This document shows positions 35,643 through 42,992 of a stretch of DNA of 64,000 nt, one piece after another. The translations under genes and the position numbers were made by a program. The notes beneath the pieces are model-generated. The model saw only the letters and a program-made list of their open reading frames with translations, had not been told where the DNA came from and made no database searches. This stretch comes from JBKQHQ01 sp052148715 (GTDB lineage: Bacteria; Pseudomonadota; Alphaproteobacteria; Rhizobiales; Xanthobacteraceae), in assembly GCA_052148715.1 (NCBI GenBank), contig JBKQHQ010000009.1:1-64000 (forward strand), read 5' to 3'. The number at the start of each line of letters is the position of its first letter. The stretch's first letter is position 1.

Positions 35643-36704
35643 TTAAACTTCGGCGACGTCGACGATAGCTTCAGCGAAAGCCTGCGGGGCTTCCTGAGGC
35701 AGATTGTGCCCGATGCCGCCCTTGATGAGGCGGTGCTCATGTTTGCCCAAGAATTTCTTGGCATAGGAACTCGGATCTGGGTGTGGTGCGCCATTGGCGT
35801 CGCCTTCAAGGGTAATAGTGGGCACGGTGATGACTGGACTTACGGCAAGGCGCTTTTCCAGATCGTCATATTTGGGCTCGCCGTCAGCCAAACCTATCCG
35901 CCAGCGATAATTATGGATGGAAATGGCGACGTGATCCGGATTTTCCAGGGCCGCGGCAGTGCGGTCGAACGTTGCATCATCGAAGTCCCACTTCGGCGAA
36001 GCAATCTGCCAAATGAGCTTCGCGAAGTCGTGCCGGTATTTGTCGTAGCCGGCGCGGCCGCGTTCGGTAGCAAAATAGTATAGGTACCACCACTGGAGCT
36101 CGGCTTTTGGCGGCAACGGTATCTTGCCGGCTTCCTGGCTGCTGATCAGGTAACCGCTTACTGAGACGAGAGCCTTGCAACGCTCCGGCCACAGCGCCGC
36201 GACGATGTCGGCCGTTCGCCCACCCCAATCAAAGCCGCCGATGGTGGCCCTCTCGATTTTGAGGGCATCCATCAACGCGATGGTATCGACCGCCAGCACC
36301 GACTGCTGGCCATTGCGCGCCGTGTCACTGGAAAGAAATCGCGTCGGGCCGTAGCCGCGCAGATACGGCACGATCACCCGGTAGCCCGCCGAAGCCAACA
36401 AAGGGGCGACATCGACATAGCTGTGAATGTCGTAGGGCCAGCCGTGCAGAAGAATGACCGCAGACCCATCAGCAGGGCCAGCTTCGGCATATCCGACATT
36501 CAGGTCGCCGGCGTCGACCTGCTTCAGTGAGGCGAACGACGTGTTCGTTCCCGGCTTCATTGCGGGGAGCTTTGACTTTCTCGATTGAGCGTCCGCCGCC
36601 GAACCGATCGTGCCGAGCTGGGTCGCGGCGACGGACAGGACAGCGGTGTCGAAAAAGCGGCGGCGATGTTGGTTGATTTCGTCGGGCGCCTTGATGTTCT
36701 CCAC
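35643..36704 (-). CDS. Tat-exported alpha/beta hydrolase with Asp nucleophile (copy 1)
   Basis: A 353-residue alpha/beta hydrolase. The N-terminus QHRRRFFDTAVLSVAATQLG is a twin-arginine signal. The oxyanion motif is LLHGWPYDIHSYVDVAP, and the nucleophile position is Asp in TIGGFDWGGRTADIVAAL, as in haloalkane dehalogenases and epoxide hydrolases. The catalytic His is likely in GGIGHNLPQEAPQAFAE. No closer substrate can be given. It shares most of its sequence and its exact length with the next gene, so the two are a tandem duplication. The start has GGAGAC upstream. Confidence 0.85.
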   Translation of the reverse strand: MENIKAPDEINQHRRRFFDTAVLSVAATQLGTIGSAADAQSRKSKLPAMKPGTNTSFASLKQVDAGDLNVGYAEAGPADGSAVILLHGWPYDIHSYVDVAPLLASAGYRVIVPYLRGYGPTRFLSSDTARNGQQSVLAVDTIALMDALKIERATIGGFDWGGRTADIVAALWPERCKALVSVSGYLISSQEAGKIPLPPKAELQWWYLYYFATERGRAGYDKYRHDFAKLIWQIASPKWDFDDATFDRTAAALENPDHVAISIHNYRWRIGLADGEPKYDDLEKRLAVSPVITVPTITLEGDANGAPHPDPSSYAKKFLGKHEHRLIKGGIGHNLPQEAPQAFAEAIVDVAEV

Positions 36705-36875
36705 GATGAGTCTCCTTCACTGGACGGGCGGTCGGCGAACAAACACGCCCGAAGCACCGAGTGCGATCAGCCCACTTTCGTTGGTCTCCGCAAAAGCCCT
36801 TACGACTTCCATCGGCCGCTGGTGCCCCGCGGACCGCGTATTTCTGGCCGTAGGGCGAACCCAGGCTGACACTGA

Positions 36876-37937
36876 TCACACTTCGCCGACGTCGATCACG
36901 GCTTCGGCAAAGGCTTGCGGGGCTTCCTGAGGCAGATTGTGGCCGATGCCGCCCTCGATGAACCGGTGCGAATATTTGCCGGAGAAGAGCTTCCGATAGG
37001 CCGTGTCGCCGTCATAATGCGGAGCACCATTGGCGTCGCCTTCAAGGGTAATGGTAGGCACTGCAATTACTGGACTCTCGGCAATCCGCCTTTCAAGGTC
37101 GTCATATTTCGCCTCGCCCTTTGCCACACCGATCCGCCATCGGTAATCATGAATCACGATCGCGACATGATCCGGGTTGTTGAAGGACGCCGCGGTGCGA
37201 TCGAATGTGGCGTCGTCGAAGTTCCACTTAGGTGAGGCGATCTGCCAAATAAGCTTTGCAAAGTCATGCCGGTACTTGTCGTAGCCGGCCTGGCCGCGTT
37301 CAGTCGCAAAATAATATTGGTACCACCACTGAAGCTCGGCCTTCGGCGGCAACGGGGTCCTTTGCGCTTCCTGGCTAGTCAGCAGATAACCGCTCACGGA
37401 AACGAGCCCCCGGCACCGCTCCGGCCAAAGCGCCGCTACAATGTCGGCCGAGCGTCCACCCCAATCAAAACCGCCGATGGTCGCCTTTTGTATTTTGAGA
37501 GCGTCCATCAAGGCGATGACGTCGAGAGCAACCGCCGCAGGCTGGGCGTTGCGGAACGTTTCGTTGGAAAGAAAGCGCGTCGCGCCATAGCCGCGCACGT
37601 ACGGGACGATCACCCGGTAGCCGGCCGATGCCAGCAAAGGGGCGACATCGACAAAGCTGTAAATGTCGTATGGCCACCCGTGCAGAAGAATGGCCACAGG
37701 ACCGTCAGCGGGGCCAGCTTCGGCGTAACCGACATTCAGGAGGCCGGCATCGATCTGCTTCAGCGAGGCGAAGGAGGTGTTCGTTCCCGGCTTGATTGCC
37801 GGCAGCCTGGTCTTGCCGGGTTGGGCGCTGGCCGAACCGATCATGCCGAGCTGGGCGGCGGCAATGGTCATGGCCGCGGTGCCAAAGAAGCGGCGGCGTC
37901 GCTCGTCGATTTCTTCGGACATCTCAATCTTCTCCAT
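36876..37937 (-). CDS. Tat-exported alpha/beta hydrolase with Asp nucleophile (copy 2)
   Basis: A 353-residue paralogue of the hydrolase at 35643-36704, with the same order of motifs: Tat signal DERRRRFFGTAAMTIAAAQL, LLHGWPYDIYSFVDVAPLLA, nucleophile Asp in GGFDWGGRSADIVAALWPER, and His in GGIGHNLPQEAPQ. The start at 37937 has GGAGACGTAGCA upstream; the frame is open to 38177 without similarity. It lies 171 nt upstream of copy 1 on the same strand and 76 nt downstream of the epoxide hydrolase gene, so the three may form one unit. Confidence 0.85.
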   Translation of the reverse strand: MEKIEMSEEIDERRRRFFGTAAMTIAAAQLGMIGSASAQPGKTRLPAIKPGTNTSFASLKQIDAGLLNVGYAEAGPADGPVAILLHGWPYDIYSFVDVAPLLASAGYRVIVPYVRGYGATRFLSNETFRNAQPAAVALDVIALMDALKIQKATIGGFDWGGRSADIVAALWPERCRGLVSVSGYLLTSQEAQRTPLPPKAELQWWYQYYFATERGQAGYDKYRHDFAKLIWQIASPKWNFDDATFDRTAASFNNPDHVAIVIHDYRWRIGVAKGEAKYDDLERRIAESPVIAVPTITLEGDANGAPHYDGDTAYRKLFSGKYSHRFIEGGIGHNLPQEAPQAFAEAVIDVGEV

Positions 37938-38013
37938 TGCTACGTCTCCATTTTTCGATGGGTAACCACGTGGAAGGAAGACGGCGTGCACGCTTATGCG
38001 CGCGCCGTTCGGC

Positions 38014-39336
38014 TTAGGTTGATTGGCGCAGCGATTTGAACGACGCCCGCAGCTCTGCGGTGAATTCCACCGGCTGTTCCCAAGCCGCGAAGTGGCCGCC
38101 TTTCTGGAGCCGGTTGTAATGAATGAGTTTGGGATAGGCTTTCTCCGCCCAGCTCCGCGGCGCCGGGTAGAGTTCATCGGGGAAGACGCTCACGGCGACC
38201 GGGAGGGTGACGCCCTTCGGCGCGAAAAAGGCAAGCTTGCTCTCCCAATACAGACGAGCCGAAGAGACCCCCGTGTTCGTCAACCAGTAGAGCGCGATGT
38301 TGTCGACGATGTTCTCACGCGTTAGGCCCTCGGTTTGCCCGTCGAATACGCGTGCGATGAGCTCGTAGCTGCGCCCGTCGTGATCAATCATCCATGCCGC
38401 GAGGCCGATCGGCGAATCCGCGATTGCATATAGCGTTTGCGGGCGGTGCCCCATCTCTTGGGCGTAGCCCAGGCCGGTCTGGTAGAACTGACTGAGCTGA
38501 TCGTACGCCAGCTTCTCGTCGGCCGCGAGGCCCGACGGCGACGGGACGCCCGCAAGGGCCAACTTGTCGATGTCGGGTGGCACCGTGGCAGGCATGTTGG
38601 TGTGGATGCCGACCAGTCCCGGTGGTGTCTGCAGGGCCATCTGCTCGGTCACGGCATTGCCCCAATCGCCGCCTTGCGCAACATACCGCGTGTATCCGAG
38701 GCGCTGCATCAGCACGATCCATGCTCGTGCTATACGGATGGGATCCCAGCCGGTCGTGGTCGGCTTCCCCGAAAAACCGTGGCCGGGGAGCGACGGAATC
38801 ACGAGGTCGAAAGCGTCCGATGCGCTCCCGCCATGTGCCGTGGGATTGGTCAGCGGGTCGATAATCTTCAGCTGCTCGATGATCGAGCCGGGCCACCCGT
38901 GCGTGACGATGAGCGGCAACGCATTCTCATGTTTTGAACGAACGTGAATGAAATGAATGTCCAGCCCATCGATCTCGGTGATGAACATTGGTAAGGCGTT
39001 CAGCGTGGCCTCGATCTTGCGCCAGTCATGGCCCGTTTGCCAGTACTGCGTGAGTTTCTGGATCGTCGCGAGCTGCACACCTTGCGAGTCATTCGTGACC
39101 GTTTCGCGTTCGGGCCACTGTGTCGCCGCCACGCGCCGGCGGAGGTCGACGAGTTGCTCCTCCGGGACATTGACGCGGAAGGGTCGGATTGCGTCGGGTT
39201 CGGTTCTTGCGCCCGCCGGCGAGGGAAGGACGTCAGCGTTCACGACGTATGCCGCGGCTGCGATGCCGACGGCACCAGCGGCTCCCGCGGTGGCAAGCAC
39301 GTTGCGTCGGGTGTGCCATGAGGATGTTGTAGACAT
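38014..39336 (-). CDS. Tat-exported epoxide hydrolase family protein
   Basis: A 440-residue protein. The N-terminus WHTRRNVLATAGAAGAVGIA is a twin-arginine signal. Next comes the epoxide hydrolase N-terminal domain (about 75-180: IRPFRVNVPEEQLVDLRRRV, WPERETV, WQTGHDWRKIEATLNALPMF) and an alpha/beta hydrolase domain with THGWPGSIIEQ, nucleophile Asp in YVAQGGDWGNAVTEQMA, and His in NRLQKGGHFAAWEQP. It resembles microsomal-type epoxide hydrolases and juvenile-hormone-type relatives. The start at 39336 has AGGAGAATC upstream. A type A element lies 254 nt upstream. Confidence 0.88.
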   Translation of the reverse strand: MSTTSSWHTRRNVLATAGAAGAVGIAAAAYVVNADVLPSPAGARTEPDAIRPFRVNVPEEQLVDLRRRVAATQWPERETVTNDSQGVQLATIQKLTQYWQTGHDWRKIEATLNALPMFITEIDGLDIHFIHVRSKHENALPLIVTHGWPGSIIEQLKIIDPLTNPTAHGGSASDAFDLVIPSLPGHGFSGKPTTTGWDPIRIARAWIVLMQRLGYTRYVAQGGDWGNAVTEQMALQTPPGLVGIHTNMPATVPPDIDKLALAGVPSPSGLAADEKLAYDQLSQFYQTGLGYAQEMGHRPQTLYAIADSPIGLAAWMIDHDGRSYELIARVFDGQTEGLTRENIVDNIALYWLTNTGVSSARLYWESKLAFFAPKGVTLPVAVSVFPDELYPAPRSWAEKAYPKLIHYNRLQKGGHFAAWEQPVEFTAELRASFKSLRQST

Positions 39337-39590
39337 GATGATTCTCCTGGGGGAAAAGCGGGCTTCAGGTGCGGGTGTACGGTTTCGCCGTGACGATGAG
39401 CCTAGTATCCCCATCGACAGGGATTGCCTTTTTCAGACTGGTTGAGCCTATCCATAATGACTTTCCCCAGTCCGATGGTTGGTCGGGTTCTGCTACCCTG
39501 ATCGAGTCGGCGAATGAATTTGAGCTGGGCCATTCCATTCCGCTTGAACCAAGCGGCCAGCCAACCCTGCGCGCCATTTGCGAGCACTGC

Positions 39591-39630
39591 TATTCAACCA
39601 TCGGAAGCGCGGGTCATATCAATGTATGAG
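39591..39630 (-). promoter_or_regulatory. Shared upstream element, type A copy 3 (upstream of the epoxide hydrolase)
   Basis: Read toward the gene: CTCATACATTGATATGACCC, then TTCCGATGGTTGAATA. Core palindrome identical to copies 1 and 2. It lies 254 nt before the ATG at 39336, inside a 437-nt gap that holds no supported gene. Confidence 0.6.
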
Positions 39631-39773
39631 TGGCCGGCGCCCCGATCCCAGGGCTCTGCGGAAACCGAATGCGGGCTGCCAGGCCGGCCGAGAAGCCAGG
39701 AACCTACTGACCAGTCGCGGCTTTCACCGGCCCATGGATGCTTAGAAATGGATTTGGTCCCATCCAGTTATGA

Positions 39774-40325
39774 TCAGGCACCGACCTCGCAAGAATCGGC
39801 CGGATAGGTGATCGTTCCCGCGGTCCCTATTTTGGCGGCGCTTGTCATATGCGCCTGCTTGACCTGGTTCGGTCCGAGAATGTGAAAGACAATTTCGCCG
39901 GCGGCGATTAAGTAGTCCGAGATGATTCGGCGGTGACATCGCCACCACAATGTTTCGGCACACATGATTGCGCAGCGCTGGGCATGCCCAGATTTGCGCA
40001 AACTGCCGAGCCCGACGTGAAAGCAATCGCCCATGGCGTAGTCTGCGTAATTATGGAAGCTCTGGTTCTGCCAGAACGCGTTGGTGGCCGCAGACACGTT
40101 CGGCTGCCTCCCGCGCAGACCGCCAAGGGCTGCAATGTGCTCGAATCCGATCTCAAATGCGGACAGGGACGTGGGCAGCACGTCGATGCTGTATTGCGGA
40201 TTGCTGCGGGAACGCGGAATAGTCCGAACGTCGACGACGAATTGGACATCGGCGCTTTTCAGTAAGGCCACGAATACGTCGAGCGGCCGAGTTGAATGTC
40301 CGATCGTGAAGAACGGGTTCGTCAT
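39774..40325 (-). CDS. DUF488 family protein
   Basis: A 183-residue DUF488 protein. The family start FFTIGHSTRPLDVFVALLKS, the VDVRTIPRSRSNPQYSID motif and the Cys-containing ETLWWRCHRRIISDYLIAAG are all present. The function is unknown; the family often sits near DNA-repair or stress genes. The ATG at 40325 fits the conserved N-terminus. A second, shorter DUF488 gene occurs at 63231, outside the island. Confidence 0.88.
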   Translation of the reverse strand: MTNPFFTIGHSTRPLDVFVALLKSADVQFVVDVRTIPRSRSNPQYSIDVLPTSLSAFEIGFEHIAALGGLRGRQPNVSAATNAFWQNQSFHNYADYAMGDCFHVGLGSLRKSGHAQRCAIMCAETLWWRCHRRIISDYLIAAGEIVFHILGPNQVKQAHMTSAAKIGTAGTITYPADSCEVGA

Positions 40326-40411
40326 AAGAGGGCTTCGAAGAATAGCTTCGCAATTATACCGCGAAGATTGAGGAGGCTCCTCTCAGTCTTACCGTGCCGA
40401 GGTTTAAGCGC

Positions 40412-40624
40412 TTAGCGGAAATGCCGCAGCGCGGTGCCCTTGTGTAGAGCGACGTGGTCGGTCTTGTCGCTTTTGATCTCGTACTGGGGCTCATCCCTGC
40501 TGGCGTGATGAATGTAGCCCTTATAGCTTATGTCCTTGGTATGCAGCTTTATGATCGTGCCGCTGACCAGCCCTGCTTCCGAGTTCCAACTGACATGATC
40601 GCCAACTTTGAAGGTCTCTGTCAT
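40412..40624 (-). CDS. DUF2945 (HVA1/TUDOR-like) small protein
   Basis: A 70-residue protein containing FKVGDHVSWNSEAGLVSGTI, YKGYIHHASRDEPQYEIKSD and HKGTALRHF, the complete DUF2945 layout. Such proteins form a small beta barrel of unknown function and are common in stress-related clusters next to DUF488. The ATG at 40624 follows a GGAGTCGGCC context. It is transcribed toward DUF488 with an 86-nt gap. Confidence 0.88.
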   Translation of the reverse strand: MTETFKVGDHVSWNSEAGLVSGTIIKLHTKDISYKGYIHHASRDEPQYEIKSDKTDHVALHKGTALRHFR

Positions 40625-40747
40625 GGCCGACTCCTTCCACCAGGGGCGAATCGATCGAGGGCGAGGCGCCTGCAGACGAGCTGGAAACGGTCTTTAACTG
40701 AGTGGGTGCTCTTGCTGGACCGCCGCAGAGGGCCGGGAACCCACTGG

Positions 40748-41116
40748 CTACACCTTGAGAGCTCTTTCGAGAGAATCGATCAGGGCGTCTGCCTCGAATG
40801 GCTTGGTCAGCAGGCAGACCGCGCTCGCCGCTAACGCTCTGGCTTCCAGGCCCGGCTCCTTGCGCGCAGTAATCATGATGACTGGCACGTCCGAGCCGCG
40901 CGCGGAAAGCAGCCCGCAAAGATCAAAACCACTCATGCCGGACATGTGAATGTCGGTGATCACGCAGTCGCTTGATTCTTCGCCGCCCTCGGTAATAAAA
41001 TCCTCCGCAGACGCAAACCCTCGCGCGCCATATCCGAGCGAACAGAGCGATTCAACAAGCGCCACTCGGAATGGGTCGTCGTCGTCGATGACCGCGATTA
41101 AGGGCTGTGTTGCCAC
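40748..41116 (-). CDS. Single-domain response regulator
   Basis: A 122-residue receiver domain without output. The acidic pocket is VIDDDDPF, the phospho-acceptor Asp is in CVITDIHMSGMSGFDL, and the conserved Lys lies in CLLTKPFEADAL. It resembles the receiver of FixJ-type regulators. It is encoded 110 nt downstream of the FixJ-like gene on the same strand. A palindromic sequence, CTATACACTGGTGTTATAG (41200-41218), lies between the two genes and might be an operator. It could act as a phosphate sink or shuttle among the island kinases. Confidence 0.88.
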   Translation of the reverse strand: MATQPLIAVIDDDDPFRVALVESLCSLGYGARGFASAEDFITEGGEESSDCVITDIHMSGMSGFDLCGLLSARGSDVPVIMITARKEPGLEARALAASAVCLLTKPFEADALIDSLERALKV

Positions 41117-41226
41117 ACATCATCCTTCCTCCCCGGGTTCGGCTGCAGACGCCAAGTCGGGGACAGCGTATTCTCGCAAGCGACGGGGGTCGCGTGGAAC
41201 TATACACTGGTGTTATAGCCGACCGG

Positions 41227-41856
41227 TCATGACCGCTTGAGGTTAACGACATCGGCCATCCGAACGAGATCAGCCAAGGTCCGCGCGCCCATTTTGCGCA
41301 TTCCCGCACCCCGATGAATTTTCACGGTGATCTCGCTTATTCCCAGTTCGCCGGCTATCTGCTTGTTCATTTTGCCGGTCGTTACCAGCAGCATCACTTG
41401 CTGCTCACGCGGGGACAAGGTCGCGAACCGCTGCTGCAGCTGCGAAACATCGCCGTCAACGGTGCGCTGCTGTCGGTCACGTTCGATGGCGGCTATCACA
41501 GCGTCAAGCATGTCCTGATCGTGGAAAGGCTTGGCAAGAAAGTCCACCGCACCCCGCTTCATGGCGCGAACCGACATCGGAATATCGCCATAACCGGTCA
41601 TCATGACGACCGGCAGCCTGACACCCATCTGGGTCAGTTGAGCCTGGAACTCTAGCCCATTCATGTCGGGCAAGCGGACGTCGATGACGATGCATCCGGG
41701 TTTGTCGACGAGGCCCGCGGCCAGAAAATCGCGGGCCGTCGCGTAGCTTTGGGTTCCGAGACCTACCGAGTCGAACAAGCTCTCCAACGCGCCGCGTACC
41801 GACGGATCGTCGTCAACCACGTGCACGACCGCCTCATCGTTGGTTTGGAACGGCAT
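41227..41856 (-). CDS. FixJ/TodT family response regulator
   Basis: A 209-residue two-domain regulator. Receiver: VVHVVDDDPSVRGALESLFD, phospho-acceptor Asp in IVIDVRLPDMNGLEF, Thr in VVMMTGYGDIPMSVRAMK, Lys in FLAKPFHDQD. C-terminal LuxR/FixJ helix-turn-helix: LSPREQQVMLLVTTGKMNKQ, IAGELGISEITVKIHRG. The ATG at 41856 starts the receiver; no clear ribosome-binding site is visible. It lies downstream of the histidine kinase gene at 42015, a likely partner. Its 5' region is the type B element shared with the general stress gene. Confidence 0.87.
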   Translation of the reverse strand: MPFQTNDEAVVHVVDDDPSVRGALESLFDSVGLGTQSYATARDFLAAGLVDKPGCIVIDVRLPDMNGLEFQAQLTQMGVRLPVVMMTGYGDIPMSVRAMKRGAVDFLAKPFHDQDMLDAVIAAIERDRQQRTVDGDVSQLQQRFATLSPREQQVMLLVTTGKMNKQIAGELGISEITVKIHRGAGMRKMGARTLADLVRMADVVNLKRS

Positions 41857-41861
41857 GGCAA

Positions 41862-41955
41862 GCGCCCATACGGTAATGCCTTCCGCTCTGGTAACATGGC
41901 GGAAGTCGCGCTGGGGATCAAGCCAAGGTATGAGCCGGCTGACGCCATGGTCTGA
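41862..41955 (-). promoter_or_regulatory. Shared upstream element, type B copy 2 (upstream of the FixJ-like gene)
   Basis: About 94 nt aligning with 33251-33343. Read toward the gene: TCAGACCATGGCGTCAGCCG, then GCTCATACCTTGGCTTGATC, then CCCAGCGCGACTTCCGCC. TTGATCCCCAGCGCGA is one base from the FixK/FNR consensus half-site arrangement. It ends 5 nt before the start codon at 41856. Confidence 0.55.
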
Positions 41956-42014
41956 GTGAAGCACGATGGTCCTGCAGGGTTCTTTGCTATGCCGTATGCA
42001 TGGCCGGCGGCGCG

Positions 42015-42749
42015 TTATCGGGAGCGGCGCGCTATTATCGAAAAGCGGGATCCTTGCGACACGGCGGACCGCACTTCCATGCGGTGACCAAGCACATCGA
42101 GGGCGCGTCGAACGACGAAAAGCCCAATTCCCAAGCCGTCGCACCGCGCGCAGTCAACACGCTCAAAGGCCTCGAAAATCTTCGATAGCTTCTCCGGCGC
42201 GATGCCGATACCGGTGTCCTGAACGTCGATCCGCACGTGCGATCCGAAACTTCGGCATCCGATGAGGATGCGCCCGCCGCGTTCGGTGTATTTGATAGCA
42301 TTGGTTGCCAGATTACCGAGGATGCCGCCCAGGAGCACCGGGTTGCTCACAACCTGGGCCTTCGTCGCGCAGACCCGCATGTCGATGCCTCGTCGCAGCG
42401 CTGCGTCCTCATTCTCATCGCGCAGCCGCCAGAACAAGGGTGCAAGCGCCACCGACGACATCTCCAGCGTCTTGGCATGCTCGTAGAGGCGAAGCGCGCC
42501 CAATAGAGTATCGAGCTGCTCGGTCAGCCTGCCGATCGCCCACTCGCCACGATCCAGCCAGGCCTGTTCCGACTTGCTGCAGGCGGCAGTTCGTAACCTT
42601 TCGTAAGAGCGTTGAAGGACCTGCAGCGGCTGACGAAGATCATGTCCTGCCATGCCGAGCAGCGCGGCTTGAAAATCGCTGGCGCGCCGCCAATCCGGCA
42701 TTTTAAGATCCGCCGGTATCGCCTTAGAACAATCGGAGCCGACCATCAC
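42015..42749 (-). CDS. Sensor histidine kinase without input domain
   Basis: A 244-residue kinase consisting only of HisKA (about 25-90) and HATPase (about 125-240). The H-box reads GMAGHDLRQPLQVLQRSYER, a type found in hybrid kinases of Rhizobiales. N-box: LGNLATNAIKYTERGG; G-boxes: VQDTGIGIAPEKL and GLGIGLFVVRRALDVLGH. No sensor or membrane segment, so it must receive its signal from another protein. It lies 158 nt upstream of the FixJ-like gene, its probable target, and is divergent from the large kinase gene at 42993. Confidence 0.85.
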   Translation of the reverse strand: MMVGSDCSKAIPADLKMPDWRRASDFQAALLGMAGHDLRQPLQVLQRSYERLRTAACSKSEQAWLDRGEWAIGRLTEQLDTLLGALRLYEHAKTLEMSSVALAPLFWRLRDENEDAALRRGIDMRVCATKAQVVSNPVLLGGILGNLATNAIKYTERGGRILIGCRSFGSHVRIDVQDTGIGIAPEKLSKIFEAFERVDCARCDGLGIGLFVVRRALDVLGHRMEVRSAVSQGSRFSIIARRSR

Positions 42750-42992
42750 GGTACCCCCTCCCGCACTTACGAAGCGGTGAATTGAACATCAGCAGTTAAC
42801 GTGCCCCCGGACTGGCCGATTTGCCATCAGGCATTGGGAGTCCTCGATCATATAAAAGTATTATGCCCCGGCCGCGTCCCGAGGGGAGTGGGTCACTTTT
42901 GCTTTGGCGTTGACGATAAAAAGTGGTCTAGCGCAACGAAGGCACCAGTGGTAGCTCAGCTCCCAGTGGATGGCTGGACGCTATTGCCCGCG

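Noticed and set aside
41862..41955. A sigma-54 promoter in the type B element
   Set aside because: No GG-N10-GC arrangement with the TGGC/TTGC pattern was found; the TTGATC part fits a FixK/FNR-like site better, itself only tentative.
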